DNA of 64,000 nucleotides from Aradus depressus (lineage: Eukaryota; Arthropoda; Insecta; Hemiptera; Aradidae), in contig OY759223.1 of NCBI GenBank assembly GCA_963662175.1, positions 12,564,249 to 12,628,248 of the forward strand, in the 5' to 3' direction. The notes beneath the pieces were generated by a model. That model was not told the DNA's origin. It worked only from the letters and a program-made list of their open reading frames with translations, and did not search any database. Below, in pieces: positions 32,279-43,074 of the stretch (its first letter is position 1; each line of letters begins with the position of its first letter). The position numbers were made by a program, and so were the translations under genes.

Positions 32279-32606
32279 TATTTTATAAGATTAGCAGGAT
32301 AAGATTAGCAGAGGACATTCAAATACTTTGCTCTTTGAATACAACTATGAAGATTGTGTTGAATCGATACTCTGAACATCGATCTATCGCTGCATATAGA
32401 CACCTACAGTTACATAAAATAAGCGGGAAATTTTGAAATGGTTTGAATTTGAATAAAGTAAAAATTTTTATTTTTTATCGTACAATATCGTACTTTTTTT
32501 GTTATTATCGTACAAAAATTGTACTATTATCGTTTATCGTACATTTTCCTAATTTTGCTTGAATTATCGTATATGTACGATAATTATCGTACGTCTGGCA
32601 ACACTG
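32279..32606. mobile_element. right end of the hAT shell
   Basis: Sequence between the 3' end of Helitron B and the right inverted terminus. It holds TATCGTAC subterminal repeats at 32470-32600. No transposase frame recognised. Confidence 0.75.
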
Positions 32607-32838
32607 AATGTATCGAGATGAAATTTTATATTTGGACTCAAAACCCAATGAGGACATAACCTGTCAAATTGCAGCGACATCGGTTCTGATGTCAGAGCAA
32701 ATGCTTAGAAGGGAAACGAAGCCAGGTGAACAAAAAAAAATAGTTAAAAAACTAATACCAGGCTATAAAAATGAAGATCATATACAAAAAACTTGAAATG
32801 AGTTCATCCTCAGATTGGTATTTTTTAGTTAGTTATTC
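32607..32838. repeat. family X repeat, right part of the hAT target
   Basis: It continues the family X text broken at 9615 (AATGTATCGAGATGAAATTTTATATTTGGACTCAAAACCC in shorter pieces). Joined across one AATGTATC, the two flanks match the order of blocks in other family X copies. Confidence 0.6.
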
Positions 32839-32952
32839 TGACTCATGCACGGGCTTTAACTACCAGGACCAGCGCCTATTACCAGAGTGCTCTTTCGTAG
32901 CTCTGGTGGAAATGAGCCAGACTACCGTGGAAATCCTAAACTTTGCCTACCT
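32839..32952 (-). mobile_element. tRNA-derived SINE, 3' body fragment (copy 5)
   Basis: Contains CGGGCTTTAACTACCAGGACC, CCAGAGTGCTCTTTCGT and GAGCCAGACTACCGTGG of the SINE body. Lacks the tRNA-like head and tail. Confidence 0.7.
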
Positions 32953-33141
32953 TGAATGTATCAAAGTGAAATTTTATACTTTTTTTTTTTTTTTTTTACA
33001 AAAAGCTATTTACAACTGTCTACACATAAATACAACAAGCAAATGTGCTAATATAGAGGTAATGGCAATGTCAAAATGTCATGAGGGGAGAAATCACCCA
33101 GTTGTGACACTCCCTAGTCACTGTTTTTCTCTCGTTTTAAG

Positions 33142-33876
33142 CTAGTCACTGTCACTGTCACTGCTTCTGATCAGGAGATCTCGTTGGGGAAGTATGGCAG
33201 AATGGAGGGCACGGACTAGAGGATTATTGTGGGAACTAAGAAGGGAAAATAATTTTTTATACTTGGATTTAGCGACTTCAGTGATGAAAGGTACGTTAAG
33301 GTCTGTGTGAAGGGTTTTGTTGGAGACGTAGTAAGGAGCATTGGCTATTGTACGAAGGATTTTGGATTGAAGGGATTGGATGCGCTGGAGATTGGAAGCC
33401 TTGGCAGAACCCCAGAGTTCAAGTCCGTAAGTCCACATAGGTTTGAGTATTGAGTTGTATATAAGTCGTTTTGTTGTCAAAGTTAGTTTGGATCTTTTGT
33501 CTAGTAGTCTTAGTAGAAGTTTATATCGTCTGTTCATTTCTTGTCTTTTCAGTCTCGTGTGAGGATTCCAAGTTAGTCGTTTGTCGAGTATGAGGCCTAG
33601 ATAGCGGACTTGGTTTTTTAAAGGGATGGGATTTTTGTTAAGGTACACTGGAGGGCAGGTATATTTTCGACGAAGGGTGAAAACGATGTGAACTGATTTT
33701 GTGTCGTTCACCTTCACTCTCCACTTTTTGTACCAGGACTGAAGGGTTATCAGGTGTTCTTGTAGGTGTCTGGGTGATAGAACAGGGTCGGGATGAGGAG
33801 AGAGGATTGCAGTATCATCTGCAAAGGTGTGGAGTTGTGTTGATGGATGGGTGGGGAATTTTATACTTAAATTCAA
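33142..33876 (-). pseudogene. jockey-clade LINE reverse transcriptase, C-terminal half
   Basis: 244 residues. Near residue 18-23 is FADDTA, the Y/F-x-D-D catalytic motif of reverse transcriptase. Then come LQSWYKKWRVKVNDTKSVHI and LNKNPIPLKNQVRYLGLILD, typical of the palm/thumb boundary in jockey-type elements, and a thumb region with LKPMWTYGLELWGSA and ILRTIANAPYYVSN. Endonuclease and the N-terminal half of the polymerase are missing, as in 5'-truncated LINE copies. The frame ends in SDSDSD, partly from a short GTCACT repeat. The frame itself is open, so the copy is fairly recent. Confidence 0.88.
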
Positions 33877-34110
33877 AACTCTGTAAGGACAATTTTCTGC
33901 TAATCAATCGGATGTTAGCTAGAGATGGGGGACTCGATCAAAAACTCTAGTAATGCTCATGTAATGAAATTTAGTAAGAGGATTCAGAACGCTCAACTAT
34001 TGATTTTTAGTTCAAACGGTCCATGTGCTTTAGAGGGAGAGCGACAAATTACTTGATTAATTCGTTCTGGGCAAGTATACAGCTGGTAATTCACCGACGA
34101 TTTTTTCTTC
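33850..34110. repeat. family X repeat fragment
   Basis: Holds AAAACTCTGTAAGGACAATTTT, ATCAAAAACTCTAGTAATG and TAATTCACCGACGATTTTTTC, which recur in order in the copies at 42030 and 43375. The jockey fragment abuts it. Confidence 0.55.
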
Positions 34111-34722
34111 AAGTCTGTTCGTTTCACTCTGATGTAGTTTGTCCAAGACGTCTGTCTAAATGAAGTAGATATCGGACATAGTCGGGTGCAGGAATGGTTC
34201 ATACTTGACACATATCTGATACTGAGGGAAACAGTAGGAGAATTAATTGACATTCAGATGAAAGTTTATTGATATAAATGTCAATATCCTGTTAACCTCA
34301 CCAAATAGTCTTGTCTTCTCTTAGAATAGTCCCTAGTCTACCTTTATAGTTTGGCTGTCTCATCCTGAACCTAAGTACTCTCGTATATCGGCCATCTTCT
34401 TCAATGGTGTCCTTTCTTCCTTTCAATTTTCAGGATTCTTTTCTCTCATTTTGTTCCTTCTGTTGATTCTTTTTCTTTGGGATTCGATTTTTAAAACCTT
34501 TCACGGTACTCTGCAATGGGCGTTGTATATACAAGGCAATATCATATTATCTAAACCATCAGATGTTATTATTTTCGACAGCTTACCGTTACTAAAGGAG
34601 ACTAAATAGTTTGACAAGTGAGGACTAAAATATATTTTTTTATTATGTACATTTCCAATCGGACAAAAGAAACCATATGTAAATTTACTGTCATGTACAA
34701 CGTAATATATATATATATATAA
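34111..34722. other. intergenic stretch, nothing recognised
   Basis: AT-rich, with a short TA microsatellite at about 34706-34720 that serves as the target of Helitron C. No gene seen. Confidence 0.5.
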
Positions 34723-35612
34723 CTAGCAGTAATACCCGGCGTTGCCCGGTGAACTTTGACTTGGCTATTCAGTTCCTCGACAGTACATTCATGGTGTTAT
34801 AATTTTCAATTATTCATACGGAATAAGGCCTATAGTCCTTCAACTGTAGTAACGCTAGCTTTGGAGCTAAAACTAATTTATTCAAAAAGATTTCTCATTA
34901 ATCGTTGCAATGGTTTTCGAGTTACAAAGATTGCGTGAGTGGATGCTGGGATGGACCAGGGGTTGATTAAAAAATAGACCTTAACCTTCCGGTAGATAAA
35001 ACTTATCTATTCAAAAAGATTCCTCATTAATCATTGCAGTGGTTTTTGAGTTACAAAGATTGCGTGGGTGGATGCTGGGATGGACCAGGGGTTGATTAAA
35101 AAATAGACCTTAACCTTCCGGTAGATAAAACTTATCTATTCAAAAAGATTCCTCATTAATCATTGCAGTGGTTTTTGAGTTACAAAGATTGCGTGGGTGG
35201 ATGCTGGGATGGACCAGGGGTTGATTAAAAAATAGACCTTAACCTTCCGGTAGATAAAACTTATCTATTCAAAAAGATTCCTCATTAATCATTGCAGTGG
35301 TTTTTGAGTTACAAAGATTGCGTGGGTGGATGCTGGGATGGACCAGGGGTTGATTAAAAAATAGACCTTAACCTTCCGGTAGATAAAACTTATCTATTCA
35401 AAAAGATTCCTCATTAATCATTGCAGTGGTTTTTGAGTTACAAAGATTGCGTGGGTGGATGCTGGGATGGACCAGATATTGAGGTACTAATACGCCTATA
35501 ACCTTCCACAGACGATGACGAACAAATTAAAAAAAAAAAAAATCAAATCCATCAAGCCGTTCGTGAGTTATAGCGGTACAACGCACAGACATTTTCAGCT
35601 TTATATATATGA
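34723..35612 (-). mobile_element. Helitron copy C, non-autonomous, 890 bp
   Basis: On the minus strand the 5' end is TCATATATATAAAGCTGAAAATG after an A. The 3' end is a GC-rich hairpin with CCGGGCAACGCCGGG, then TATTACTGCTAG followed by T. About 110 bp before the hairpin match the 3' tails of copies A and B. The 5' end begins differently, and the inner repeats are 129 bp instead of 66 and 143. Confidence 0.85.
34843..35475 (-). repeat. 129-bp tandem repeat (Helitron C)
   Basis: Landmark TTGATTAA at 34963, 35092, 35221 and 35350, exactly 129 bp apart. The inner units are almost identical and the first is diverged. The unit ends in CACGAACGGCTTGA-like text of the Helitron 5' region at the right. 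Confidence 0.9.
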
Positions 35613-36180
35613 TAAGATCATTATATACATCATAATAAAATAATGAGTACAAATTAAAGAAATACTAAATAAGTAAATAATAATAATAATAATAATAAAT
35701 TAATTTCCGTTAAACCAATACATGGTAATGGGATACGTCAAAAGCATTTATACATTAAGATAGCTTATAAATTAGATTTATTAACAAACGTATAATTAGT
35801 AGTAATAACAAAACTATTAAAAAAAGTAAAATTAAATTAATAAAAACTGAACAAATAAATACTTTAAAATATATGGGTATGTAAAAAAATTAATACATAG
35901 ATACGTTTGTAATAAGTGGACACATTTTTCAATTTAATAAAAATTAATATAACTTCTTCAAAAATTTCTTCGGAAGTGTCTTTACCCCAACGATGTTTCA
36001 GGACGTTCATCAGGTGCCAATGTGCGAGATAAAAAAAAAGAAAGAAAACAATGTAACTATAAAAATATATGAAAAATAATATATATATAAATTAATTATA
36101 AATGAATAATTTAAAAAGTCTAAATAAATAAAAAATATATAAATGAAAAATTATAAATGAATAAATAAAACAATAACGTA
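35613..36180. other. AT-rich low-complexity DNA
   Basis: Short TAA, TA and A runs. No gene or element recognised. Confidence 0.5.
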
Positions 36181-36189
36181 TATTCGACT

Positions 36190-36345
36190 GACCTTTAAGT
36201 TGTTTCTCCGAGGAAAGTTTGCGGGTTCGAATTCCGCCCGGGAGTGAGTTTTATTTCGTAAATAGAACACCCTCTCGGAGCCATGGATGTCGTAAATAAC
36301 TAGATAACACAGTGACATGGCTAATATGCATCGTACATAAGACAA
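36190..36345 (+). mobile_element. fragment of a second tRNA-derived SINE
   Basis: GCGGGTTCGAATTCCGCCCGG contains a B box (GGTTCGAATTCC) followed by GTTTTATTTCGTAAATAGAACACC and ATGTCGTAAATAACT, which differ from the main SINE body. The A box is not recognisable. It is probably a different SINE family or a very diverged copy. Confidence 0.45.
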
Positions 36346-36359
36346 AAAAAAAATTGAGA

Positions 36360-36700
36360 ATATGTGAGATCTCATTCTTATTATGGGCCAGGAGTAATGT
36401 ATGAAAGTTGGATCCGTCATACTGACACTCTGAGACAGGAAGTGGCTTCTAATGGGGGAGTAGATCGGACAGGATATTGACAGGTGCTGTACGTCTTACA
36501 ATTCGTTGTTATTACAGATGGGGATTAAGGATGTATACATTATTTTTGTAACTTATTTTAAGACAATACTTGCCAGATATATGGAGTTGAGCCAGTGCTT
36601 TGATGTATGAGACAGGAGCATTCAGGTTTAGGTATGGCTGAAGTTGATCTGGGTTGTAAATATTAGGATAAAAAATGTTGTACCGGCATTCTAAAAGGTT
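36360..36700 (-). pseudogene. 3' part of a LINE, related to 8880-9135
   Basis: On the minus strand the right part encodes LQPYLNLNAPVSYIKALAQL, like the LN(I/V)P-VxxxI region after the reverse transcriptase thumb of jockey-type proteins. After frame breaks the left part repeats the ILSDLLPH-KPLPVSE...NFHTLLLAHNKN text of 8929-9126. Frameshifts and stops make it a pseudogene. It may share a family with the jockey fragment at 33142-33876, but the overlap is too short to tell. Confidence 0.55.
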
Positions 36701-37189
36701 TTGCTGTTTAGTTAGCCAGGCTTAAGATTTTTTTTTACCTCCTGAAACTAAGTTATTCCTTAGCATATCTTTTTACTAAATTATAGTCAGATGATGAGGG
36801 CAACCTCGAAAGCCGGCTAGCATATAATAATAAAATCAGTGACAGGTCATATTTTCATTTTTTAACCTGTGAAATTAGTGTTTACAATGTATTATCCAAG
36901 TTTGGAAGTACTTTTAAAAATTATTGTTGGTTTTAGGAGTTATTTAGGTGGTCGTGTCAACATGAAGGACACTCCATCATCAAACTCAACCGATCCATCA
37001 GTCTTGTCGATCCACATCTAGTCTACACAACTGGGAGACGAGGAAATATGTTGCAGAGGAAACACTGAGAAGAATCAGATATCTCGATTATAGTTGAAAC
37101 ACTTATAACGAGAGTCTATCCCTAAACTCTGTCACTAGATCTCACTCGTATTCTGATAACTCAGATTTGTTTTCGATGTCTCTAGAGAC
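36701..37189. other. intergenic stretch, nothing recognised
   Basis: No ORF, RNA or repeat that I can support. Confidence 0.45.
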
Positions 37190-37720
37190 GCTCTGGTACT
37201 CCGAGTTGAACTGACACAAATCCTCCTACCGCCGAGACAACCTCGTAAGTTCCTTCCTCATCCAAATGCTAAAATCCAGAGGATCCTACTACCTTTACCT
37301 AATGTTCCAATTCATGCCCTCCATCCACCAAAGGCACACCAGATTCTGTCCCTTCATCCCCACACATCGCTCCTCCCTTCCACGACTCGTTCCTTGTCCA
37401 AGCCTCCTCGTCTTGGAACTCACTGTCTTCCTCCATCCGTCACTCTCCATCCATGGATTCCTTCAAGTCTTCCGTCCACTAAAGACACACCAGATCCCGT
37501 CCTGAGGTCCTCTTCATTCTCTCTCATGGCTTCTCTGTCTTCCACAACTCACCCCGAGGTAAAATGGTCTTCATTTTCGTCTGATTTCGGCCAAAATCTT
37601 ATCAGATCCTCAGTTCGTTGCTAAAATCGTTTCTCAGTTGGAGTGCTTACTAAGCTATGCCCTCATCATATACACACAGACTGACAGACATCATCGAAAA
37701 AAATATATATATATACACAT
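37190..37720. repeat. C-rich duplicated segment and family Y fragment
   Basis: CCATCCACCAAAGGCACACC and CCGTCCACTAAAGACACACC mark two diverged copies of a C-rich unit of about 140 bp. From about 37555 the sequence resembles 1855-2100 (family Y). ORFs here are short and low in complexity. Confidence 0.4.
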
Positions 37721-38108
37721 CTATATATATTTTTTAATGACACTAGATAGGAGAGCATACTTCTAGAAAAGAATAAACCGGTACAATTAAATAATTTAAA
37801 ATTCTACTAAAAATGTTTCTGTTTGAGGAAACATATTTTGAAACGGAAAAATGTTTTCCTCGTTATTCAAAGAATGAAAAAAACATTATATAAATATTTA
37901 ATATAATCGTCTACAAAAGCATTATTACAAACTTAGCTTTCATTTTTATTTTCTGGCCGAGGTTCTTCACAAAAACATTACAAGTTCTGCAGTAATTACT
38001 TTTTGTTCAATATTTTTATTACTTACAACAATTATTATTATTTATTTATTAATTTATTATTTATTAACTCATTTATTTTATTTTTATTGGTTAGTTAGTT
38101 ACTTTAAT

Positions 38109-38287
38109 TACTGGGTCATATTGCCTACTACAAGAGCGCCCTTTCACATTCTTTTGTACATGAGCCCGACTCTACTATTGGAGTCATAAATTTTTATTCA
38201 CCAAGGGTAGCTTTGACGAGTACCTGACATCGTACAGGCTCGGGACCATCGCATAACGTCCCATCCGAAGAACGGCGTGCTTAATTT
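38109..38287 (-). mobile_element. tRNA-derived SINE, body fragment (copy 6)
   Basis: Holds TGAGCCCGACTCTACTA, CGAGTACCTGACATCGTACA and GTCCCATCCGAAGAACGGCG in the order of the full copies. No head or CCTAA tail. Confidence 0.78.
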
Positions 38288-38394
38288 ATATTGGTTTTAT
38301 TTATTTATTGTTATTTGTTTTTTCTATTTCTATTAAGCCCTTAGGAAGAATTATACAAAATATTTATTTATCCTAATTTTTTTTTTTTTTTTTG

Positions 38395-38660
38395 TCTTTT
38401 ATTTATAAATATGCAACTGTTACTATGATGTAACAACCAGCATCTATGATGGTATTGATATGTTGGCATGAAGGGCATGTGAGAGGAAGGCCACCCAGTG
38501 GTAGGTCCTCGGGACAAAAATTTATCTTAATTATTAGGACAAGAACAGAAAAAATTAATAAAAAAATAATAAAATAAAAAAATAAATAGAAAGGAATTGA
38601 AAGACAATTTTCTAGTAGAGGAAAATAATGTAAACAAAAAATAAAAAATATTAAGAACGA
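38395..38660 (+). repeat. dispersed repeat shared with 63590-63850 ('family Z')
   Basis: The segment GATATGTTGGCATGAAGGGC through GGCCACCCAGTGGTAGGTCCTCGG to a GAAAGGAATTGAAAGA block occurs in reverse orientation near the right end of the window. Translating its minus strand gives LPLGGLPLTCPSCQH, which might be the tail of a LINE protein, but I cannot place it. Confidence 0.6.
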
Positions 38661-39534
38661 ATAGGATTTAAGGTGGCAGTAAGTCGCGGTTCTATCTTCT
38701 ATTCAACCTTCGTGGGGGGTTTTGTGGTGTGTTGTGAAGATAAAGTACGTATTTCTGGGTTTGTATGTGTGTAAAGTTTTCTAAAAAAACCGTATGTAAG
38801 TAGTTTGTATTGTGTCGGGTACTGTGTGTATCATAAGATCGTTATGAAGTGTTCTGTTGTTTATATATGGGGTTGTTTATGTATCCTAATTTCAAGTATA
38901 ATTAATTTAAAATAAATTAAATAGAAGAACTCTATCTAAGGTTTTTGTTACTATTATTAATTATTATTATTCATCTGATATGTGTTCGTATTCAAAGATT
39001 TAATATCGGTTGACGTATATCATTTATAATCTTGATGTATACAATTTTATACGTATCCTATTAAATATATTATTATTATAAATTTTAAAGTGAAAAAAAA
39101 AAAATGAATGCTCATTATCAATCATTCAAAAAAATAGGGGAGGGGGGGGGGGGGGGGGGGGAATTTAGTGGGAGGAGAGGAGAAAGCAGATTTTGAAAAC
39201 AATTTTCCTTTCAAGAGGATCAGCAAAGCGGATAAGATGACGCTGAAAAATAGATAAAATGTAATCTCCTTTTTAAACCGAGATCGAGGAAACTGGGGTT
39301 AGAATAAAAAAAATATTAGCATTTATATTAAGGACAAGACCTTGAAAACTCGTTAATGGATTAAAAAGTGGGAGTAAGCCGCTGAATTCGTTAGAACGAG
39401 GCTAAGGGTTGAAAAAATATAATAGGGAGAATAGACTTTTAGAAAAAAATGAATTTGAGGAAAATTGCTGAAAATCGCTCAAAGCAAATAATTAAATAGA
39501 TAGGCGCCATTAAATTTTCAATGTATAGGAGAAG
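38661..39534. other. intergenic stretch with a G20 run
   Basis: AT-rich, with a homopolymer of 20 G at 39142-39161 preceded by GGGGA. No gene recognised. Confidence 0.5.
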
Positions 39535-39760
39535 TTATGCAATCGGTCAAAAATTTGATGCGGAGTTTTCAACGGAATTTCATGTTTTCCAACCTCTAGA
39601 TTCGAAATACGAAAAACAAATTTTAGTTTGTGTCTGTGAACTCGATAACTCCCAATTGAATGAATTTATCAACACAAAATTTTGCCAAAGGTAAAGGGGG
39701 GATTAGGGGGAAGACTGAACTCAAAAACTTTAATAACTGCCCTGGAAATGAATGAGAGAC
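39535..39760. repeat. family X repeat copy
   Basis: Blocks in order: GCAATCGGTCAAAAATTTGATG, TTTTCAACGGAATTTCATG, CTCAAAAACTTTAATAACTGCC. Same order as at 43375-43700 and in the flanks of the hAT shell. Confidence 0.65.
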
Positions 39761-40199
39761 AACCGGTTTCTGTGGTTCTTTGTGTTGTTTAATGAAAACG
39801 TTTTCTTTAAATTCATATTTAGGCCACCAGGCCTGATTTACAGCACGAAAAGTCTTGGAAACTGTTATAATTATTATGTTATTATTATTATCTATTGGTT
39901 GCCATCTAGTTTTAAACATTCCTCGGTAGTTTGCAGAAATATAAATTACAATTCATATGCCGATTTGAAACTAACTTGGTTCAACTAACTTCGAAAACAC
40001 TTTCTCATGCCCAAACTTATTCAATTATATATTGTTTTAATTGTCTAGTTTCTAACAACAGCCGCAAGTTTTAATTAACTTAGAATAAAAATAATTTTTA
40101 CAGTAAACCAAACTAAAATTTTCAAATTGAAAACTTACATTGCGAGACAGGATGTTGTCAAGCGACAACGTTATTTTATTCTAGAGTGGATGGTGGGAA

Positions 40200-40345
40200 G
40201 GGAAAGTGGAACGGTCAACATCCAATGAGAATCCTTCGCCGCTTCGTTCAGCCAATGAGAATGCTTCTCTTCTATATTCAGTCAATTAGAATGCTTCCCC
40301 TCTTTATTCAGCCAACGAGAACGCCTCATGCCCTTGTCTCTTTTC
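40200..40345 (+). repeat. short tandem repeat with CCAAT motifs
   Basis: Four units of about 32-34 bp of the form CAGCCAATGAGAATGCTTCTC at about 40219, 40251, 40284 and 40311 (the third reads CAATTAG, the fourth CCAACGAG). The CAGCCAATGA core fits the CCAAT-box consensus bound by NF-Y. It lies directly outside the hAT-like element at 40355. No downstream gene was found, so a promoter role is speculative. Confidence 0.5.
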
Positions 40346-40354
40346 AGCAATATC

Positions 40355-41757
40355 CAGGAGCGTACCCAGGGGGGGTAACAATCTTCAAATTTCCCGTTCG
40401 TCTGATTCCTAAATCAGCAATCAGCTGTTACATAAATGTACATGTACAAAACAAGTCATATTACATTTATTTATATATATTGTAACGGTAGTCATACTAG
40501 CTTACATTTATAATTAATTAAAATAATTGATAATTGGTATAAAAAAAATAAATAGAAAATAAGACGTACATATTAATTTTTTGACTGATATATTTTTTTA
40601 TGTTTAAGTAAACATTTAATTTAAAACGGGTTAGTCACATTTACACACATAAAATTACCCCAGTATTTTATAGGCCTATAAGCTGTATTGATGAATGATG
40701 AACGCTGTATTCATGTTGTATCATTTAGGGGATGGGATGACTCATATTCCACTTCAGATGTTTTCTTTTAGCTGATTTTTCTTTATGAGCCGTAATTTCA
40801 ACAATGGCCATAGGTTACTTCTGCACTCGTTGCTTCTTGGTGTCTACCTTCGGATCTTCATGATGCTGAAACACCTACTTGTACCGGCTATAAGTCCCAA
40901 GACCCGGCTAATCACTTCACTGCATAATTTCTACCTCTCTATCTACAGACATCCTCGCACATATACCACTCTGAACCACCGACACAGACTAGGCACCCTC
41001 CTCCGAACAGTTCTCTCATACGACATTCAAGTCTGCCTTCTCGGGACTCCATGCTCCTTTCATCTCGGCATTTGATTGGCTACCATTTTCATGGCCTTAT
41101 GTTTTTATATTCTTTAAACAATACAGATATATTTTTTTTTAAATCAATTTTCAGATACATCCATCCAAACTACAATAATACAGTATTGTTTTATACGCAC
41201 CAATCATCAATAAATATAATTAGCGTTATTACTTCTATGTAATCCGAATAACCTCCATGCAACCTTACTATCACTCCAGTAGGCGTGGTCTGTTTCGGCA
41301 GTATTACTCTCTCTCCACACGAGCTGTTTATGTAGAGTCAAACAGACCGCTACAATATATATGAATTCGATCATTTCATTTCCTCGCTCAAAATCGTCAT
41401 TTATGTTATACTTTATACTCTTAAAGCTGATTTTACATGCGCAGTAAAAATGCAAAGCGCAGCAGCAGCAAATGCACGCTATTGGATGTGAGTCATTTAA
41501 TTCTAAAAGCACAGAAACCACAGCGTGTATTTGCTGCTGCTGCGCTTTGCGTTTTTGCTGCTCATGTAAAGTCAACTTAAGTACAGTCAGTGGTTACCTC
41601 AGGGGGAGCTTCTAGAGGTCCGAGTCTCCCAAATTAATAACAAAAAGTCTGCAACGCTAACCATGGAAACTGCGGGCTGTGCCCCCGGAAGTCTATATCC
41701 CCCACCCTCGTAGCCTAACTTTGCCCCCTCCTGCTCAAAATCCTGGCCACGCCCCTG
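40355..41757. mobile_element. hAT-like element, 1403 bp, non-autonomous
   Basis: The left end is CAGGAGCGTACCCAGGGGGG; the right end in complement is CAGGGGCGTGGCCAGGATTT. This gives imperfect inverted termini of about 16 bp of the CAGxGGCGTAGCCAGG type that is widespread in insect genomes. Flanking direct repeats are GCAATATC (40347-40354) and GCAATAAC (41758-41765), 7 of 8 identical. No transposase frame was found. Confidence 0.65.
41425..41576. mobile_element. 152-bp MITE flanked by TTAA
   Basis: Inverted repeats of about 60 bp (GCAAAGCGCAGCAGCAGCAA and its complement) around a spacer of about 35 bp, between TTAA at 41421-41424 and TTAA at 41577-41580. TTAA duplication fits piggyBac- or Kolobok-type miniature elements; a TTA/TAA reading would fit Harbinger. 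It is nested in the hAT-like element. Confidence 0.75.
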
Positions 41758-41765
41758 GCAATAAC

Positions 41766-42029
41766 CATTTTTTAAACTGCAACTTGTACTAATTTAATTA
41801 TTTTCCTCATTTACTTAAGATATTTTCTCTATTCTGATTGCTCTTCAAATTTACAACTAATGCTCAGAGCCCAAAGAAAAAACTAGTAACAAATAAATAA
41901 AAGGAAAAAAAAATTATACCTAATGATGTATATCGATTGCAGACTCAATAAAAAAAATATAGTTGGTGAATCACTTCTCGAGCTTGAATTATTTTTAACC
42001 AACTAAGATTTCATTTTCTCGTACTTGGG
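41766..42029. other. short intergenic stretch, nothing recognised
   Basis: AT-rich, no supported feature. Confidence 0.4.
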
Positions 42030-42290
42030 TTCGATAAAATAAATATATCGACACGAAATTTTATATGCATTCAGAATCCCGTAAGGACGATTTTGATTTC
42101 AGCGAAAGGAAAAGGATTAGAGGATAGGGCACAATTTAAAAACTCTAGTAACTGCCAATGTAACAAATGTTCGCAAATTTTCGGACTTCAGGATTCAGAA
42201 GTCCCCGAGTGAGGCATCTAATAGGCTGCAGAAGGATTTGATTAGTTCGCGCTGGGGTAGTATATTGCCAGTGATCCACCTGGTGTTTTT
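42030..42290. repeat. family X repeat copy
   Basis: Contains ATATCGACACGAAATTTTATATGC, CCGTAAGGACGATTTT, AACTCTAGTAACTGCCAATG and AGTGATCCACCTGGTGTTTTT, in the family order. Confidence 0.6.
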
Positions 42291-42822
42291 TTTTAAATAT
42301 TTTATTAGTGTTATTATCCTTATTATATTATGTTCATCTCATCGGCAGTTATTGGAGTTTCTGAGTTAAGCCCCCCACCCTCCGTTTTTCCCATTTCCCT
42401 ATGGCTGATTTAGCTGAAAATCAATAGGGGTCGACCAATTGGGATTCTGGATACATATGGAAAATGCTGTCTAGATTAGACTTATTTCCATTGGGAGATA
42501 TTGTGTTCACAGACACACAAACGCAGACGTAAAGATTTTTTTTTGACGTGAAAATGTCTATTCGCTCGTTAAGCACAGTGATAGCCGGTCAAACTTTCTT
42601 GTGTTACAAAATCCCGTCAGATTTCAATCGATAATAACTACGAGACTAATAATGCGATAACAACAGTTGAGGTCACAATGGATAGAGCATGTCTGTACGT
42701 GTTTGTTTTGCCTGTGACGTTATCGGGCTAGTGTGGGCGCCGGTGGATGATTGTTGCGAATTAGCGTTGTGTAAAATTAGAAGTTAGTGTAGCGTGATAA
42801 CGCGTTTAGACAGGACGTTGAT

Positions 42823-43074
42823 TTGGGTGTCATTGTAAAGAGCTTGAGGACTCAAAATGAAACAATAAAAATTTTCGCCGAAATATATGTAAAAATCGGT
42901 ATTAAATTGAAAATTGCAAAAAAAATAAAGATGTCGTCTCATATGAATCGTAAATATGCGCGCAATTATAGAAAACGCAAATCAGAGCATAGCTCGCAAC
43001 AAAAGGAATTTAAAAAACCTAAAAAGTCTAGTGCCGAGCAAATGCAAGAGCTACTGCAGCATCGAAAAAAATGA
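42823..43074 (+). CDS. hypothetical small basic protein
   Basis: 83 codons from an ATG at 42823, with an inner ATG at residue 37 (MSSHMNRKYARNYRKRKSEH). The second half is very rich in K and R, ending QMQELLQHRKK. The region before it (42640-42822) is more GC-rich than its surroundings and free of the listed repeats, which is unusual here. No domain recognised. It could be the first exon of a transposon or host gene, or a chance frame. Confidence 0.25.
   Translation: MGVIVKSLRTQNETIKIFAEIYVKIGIKLKIAKKIKMSSHMNRKYARNYRKRKSEHSSQQKEFKKPKKSSAEQMQELLQHRKK

Larger units (their letters stand above)
9616..32606. mobile_element. hAT-type transposon shell, 22,991 bp, with nested cargo
   Basis: The left end reads CAGTGTTGCCAGA (9616-9628) and the right end is its exact complement (32594-32606). 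Both are followed inwards by TATCGTAC-like subterminal repeats. A perfect 8-bp target duplication, AATGTATC, flanks it (9608-9615 and 32607-32614). Terminal sequence CAGTG, subterminal repeats and 8-bp duplication are the signature of the hAT superfamily. Only about 460 bp on the left and 330 bp on the right appear to belong to the hAT element; the rest is Helitron, satellite and palindrome DNA. A short frame on the left (9904-9990) resembles the C-terminal dimerisation motif of hAT transposases, so the shell is probably an internally deleted relative that later received insertions. Whether the whole 23 kb can move is unknown. Confidence 0.85.

Noticed and set aside
37266..37624. Two ORFs of 76-79 codons in a C-rich stretch
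   Set aside because: They overlap each other in different frames, follow a duplicated C-rich unit, and match no family.
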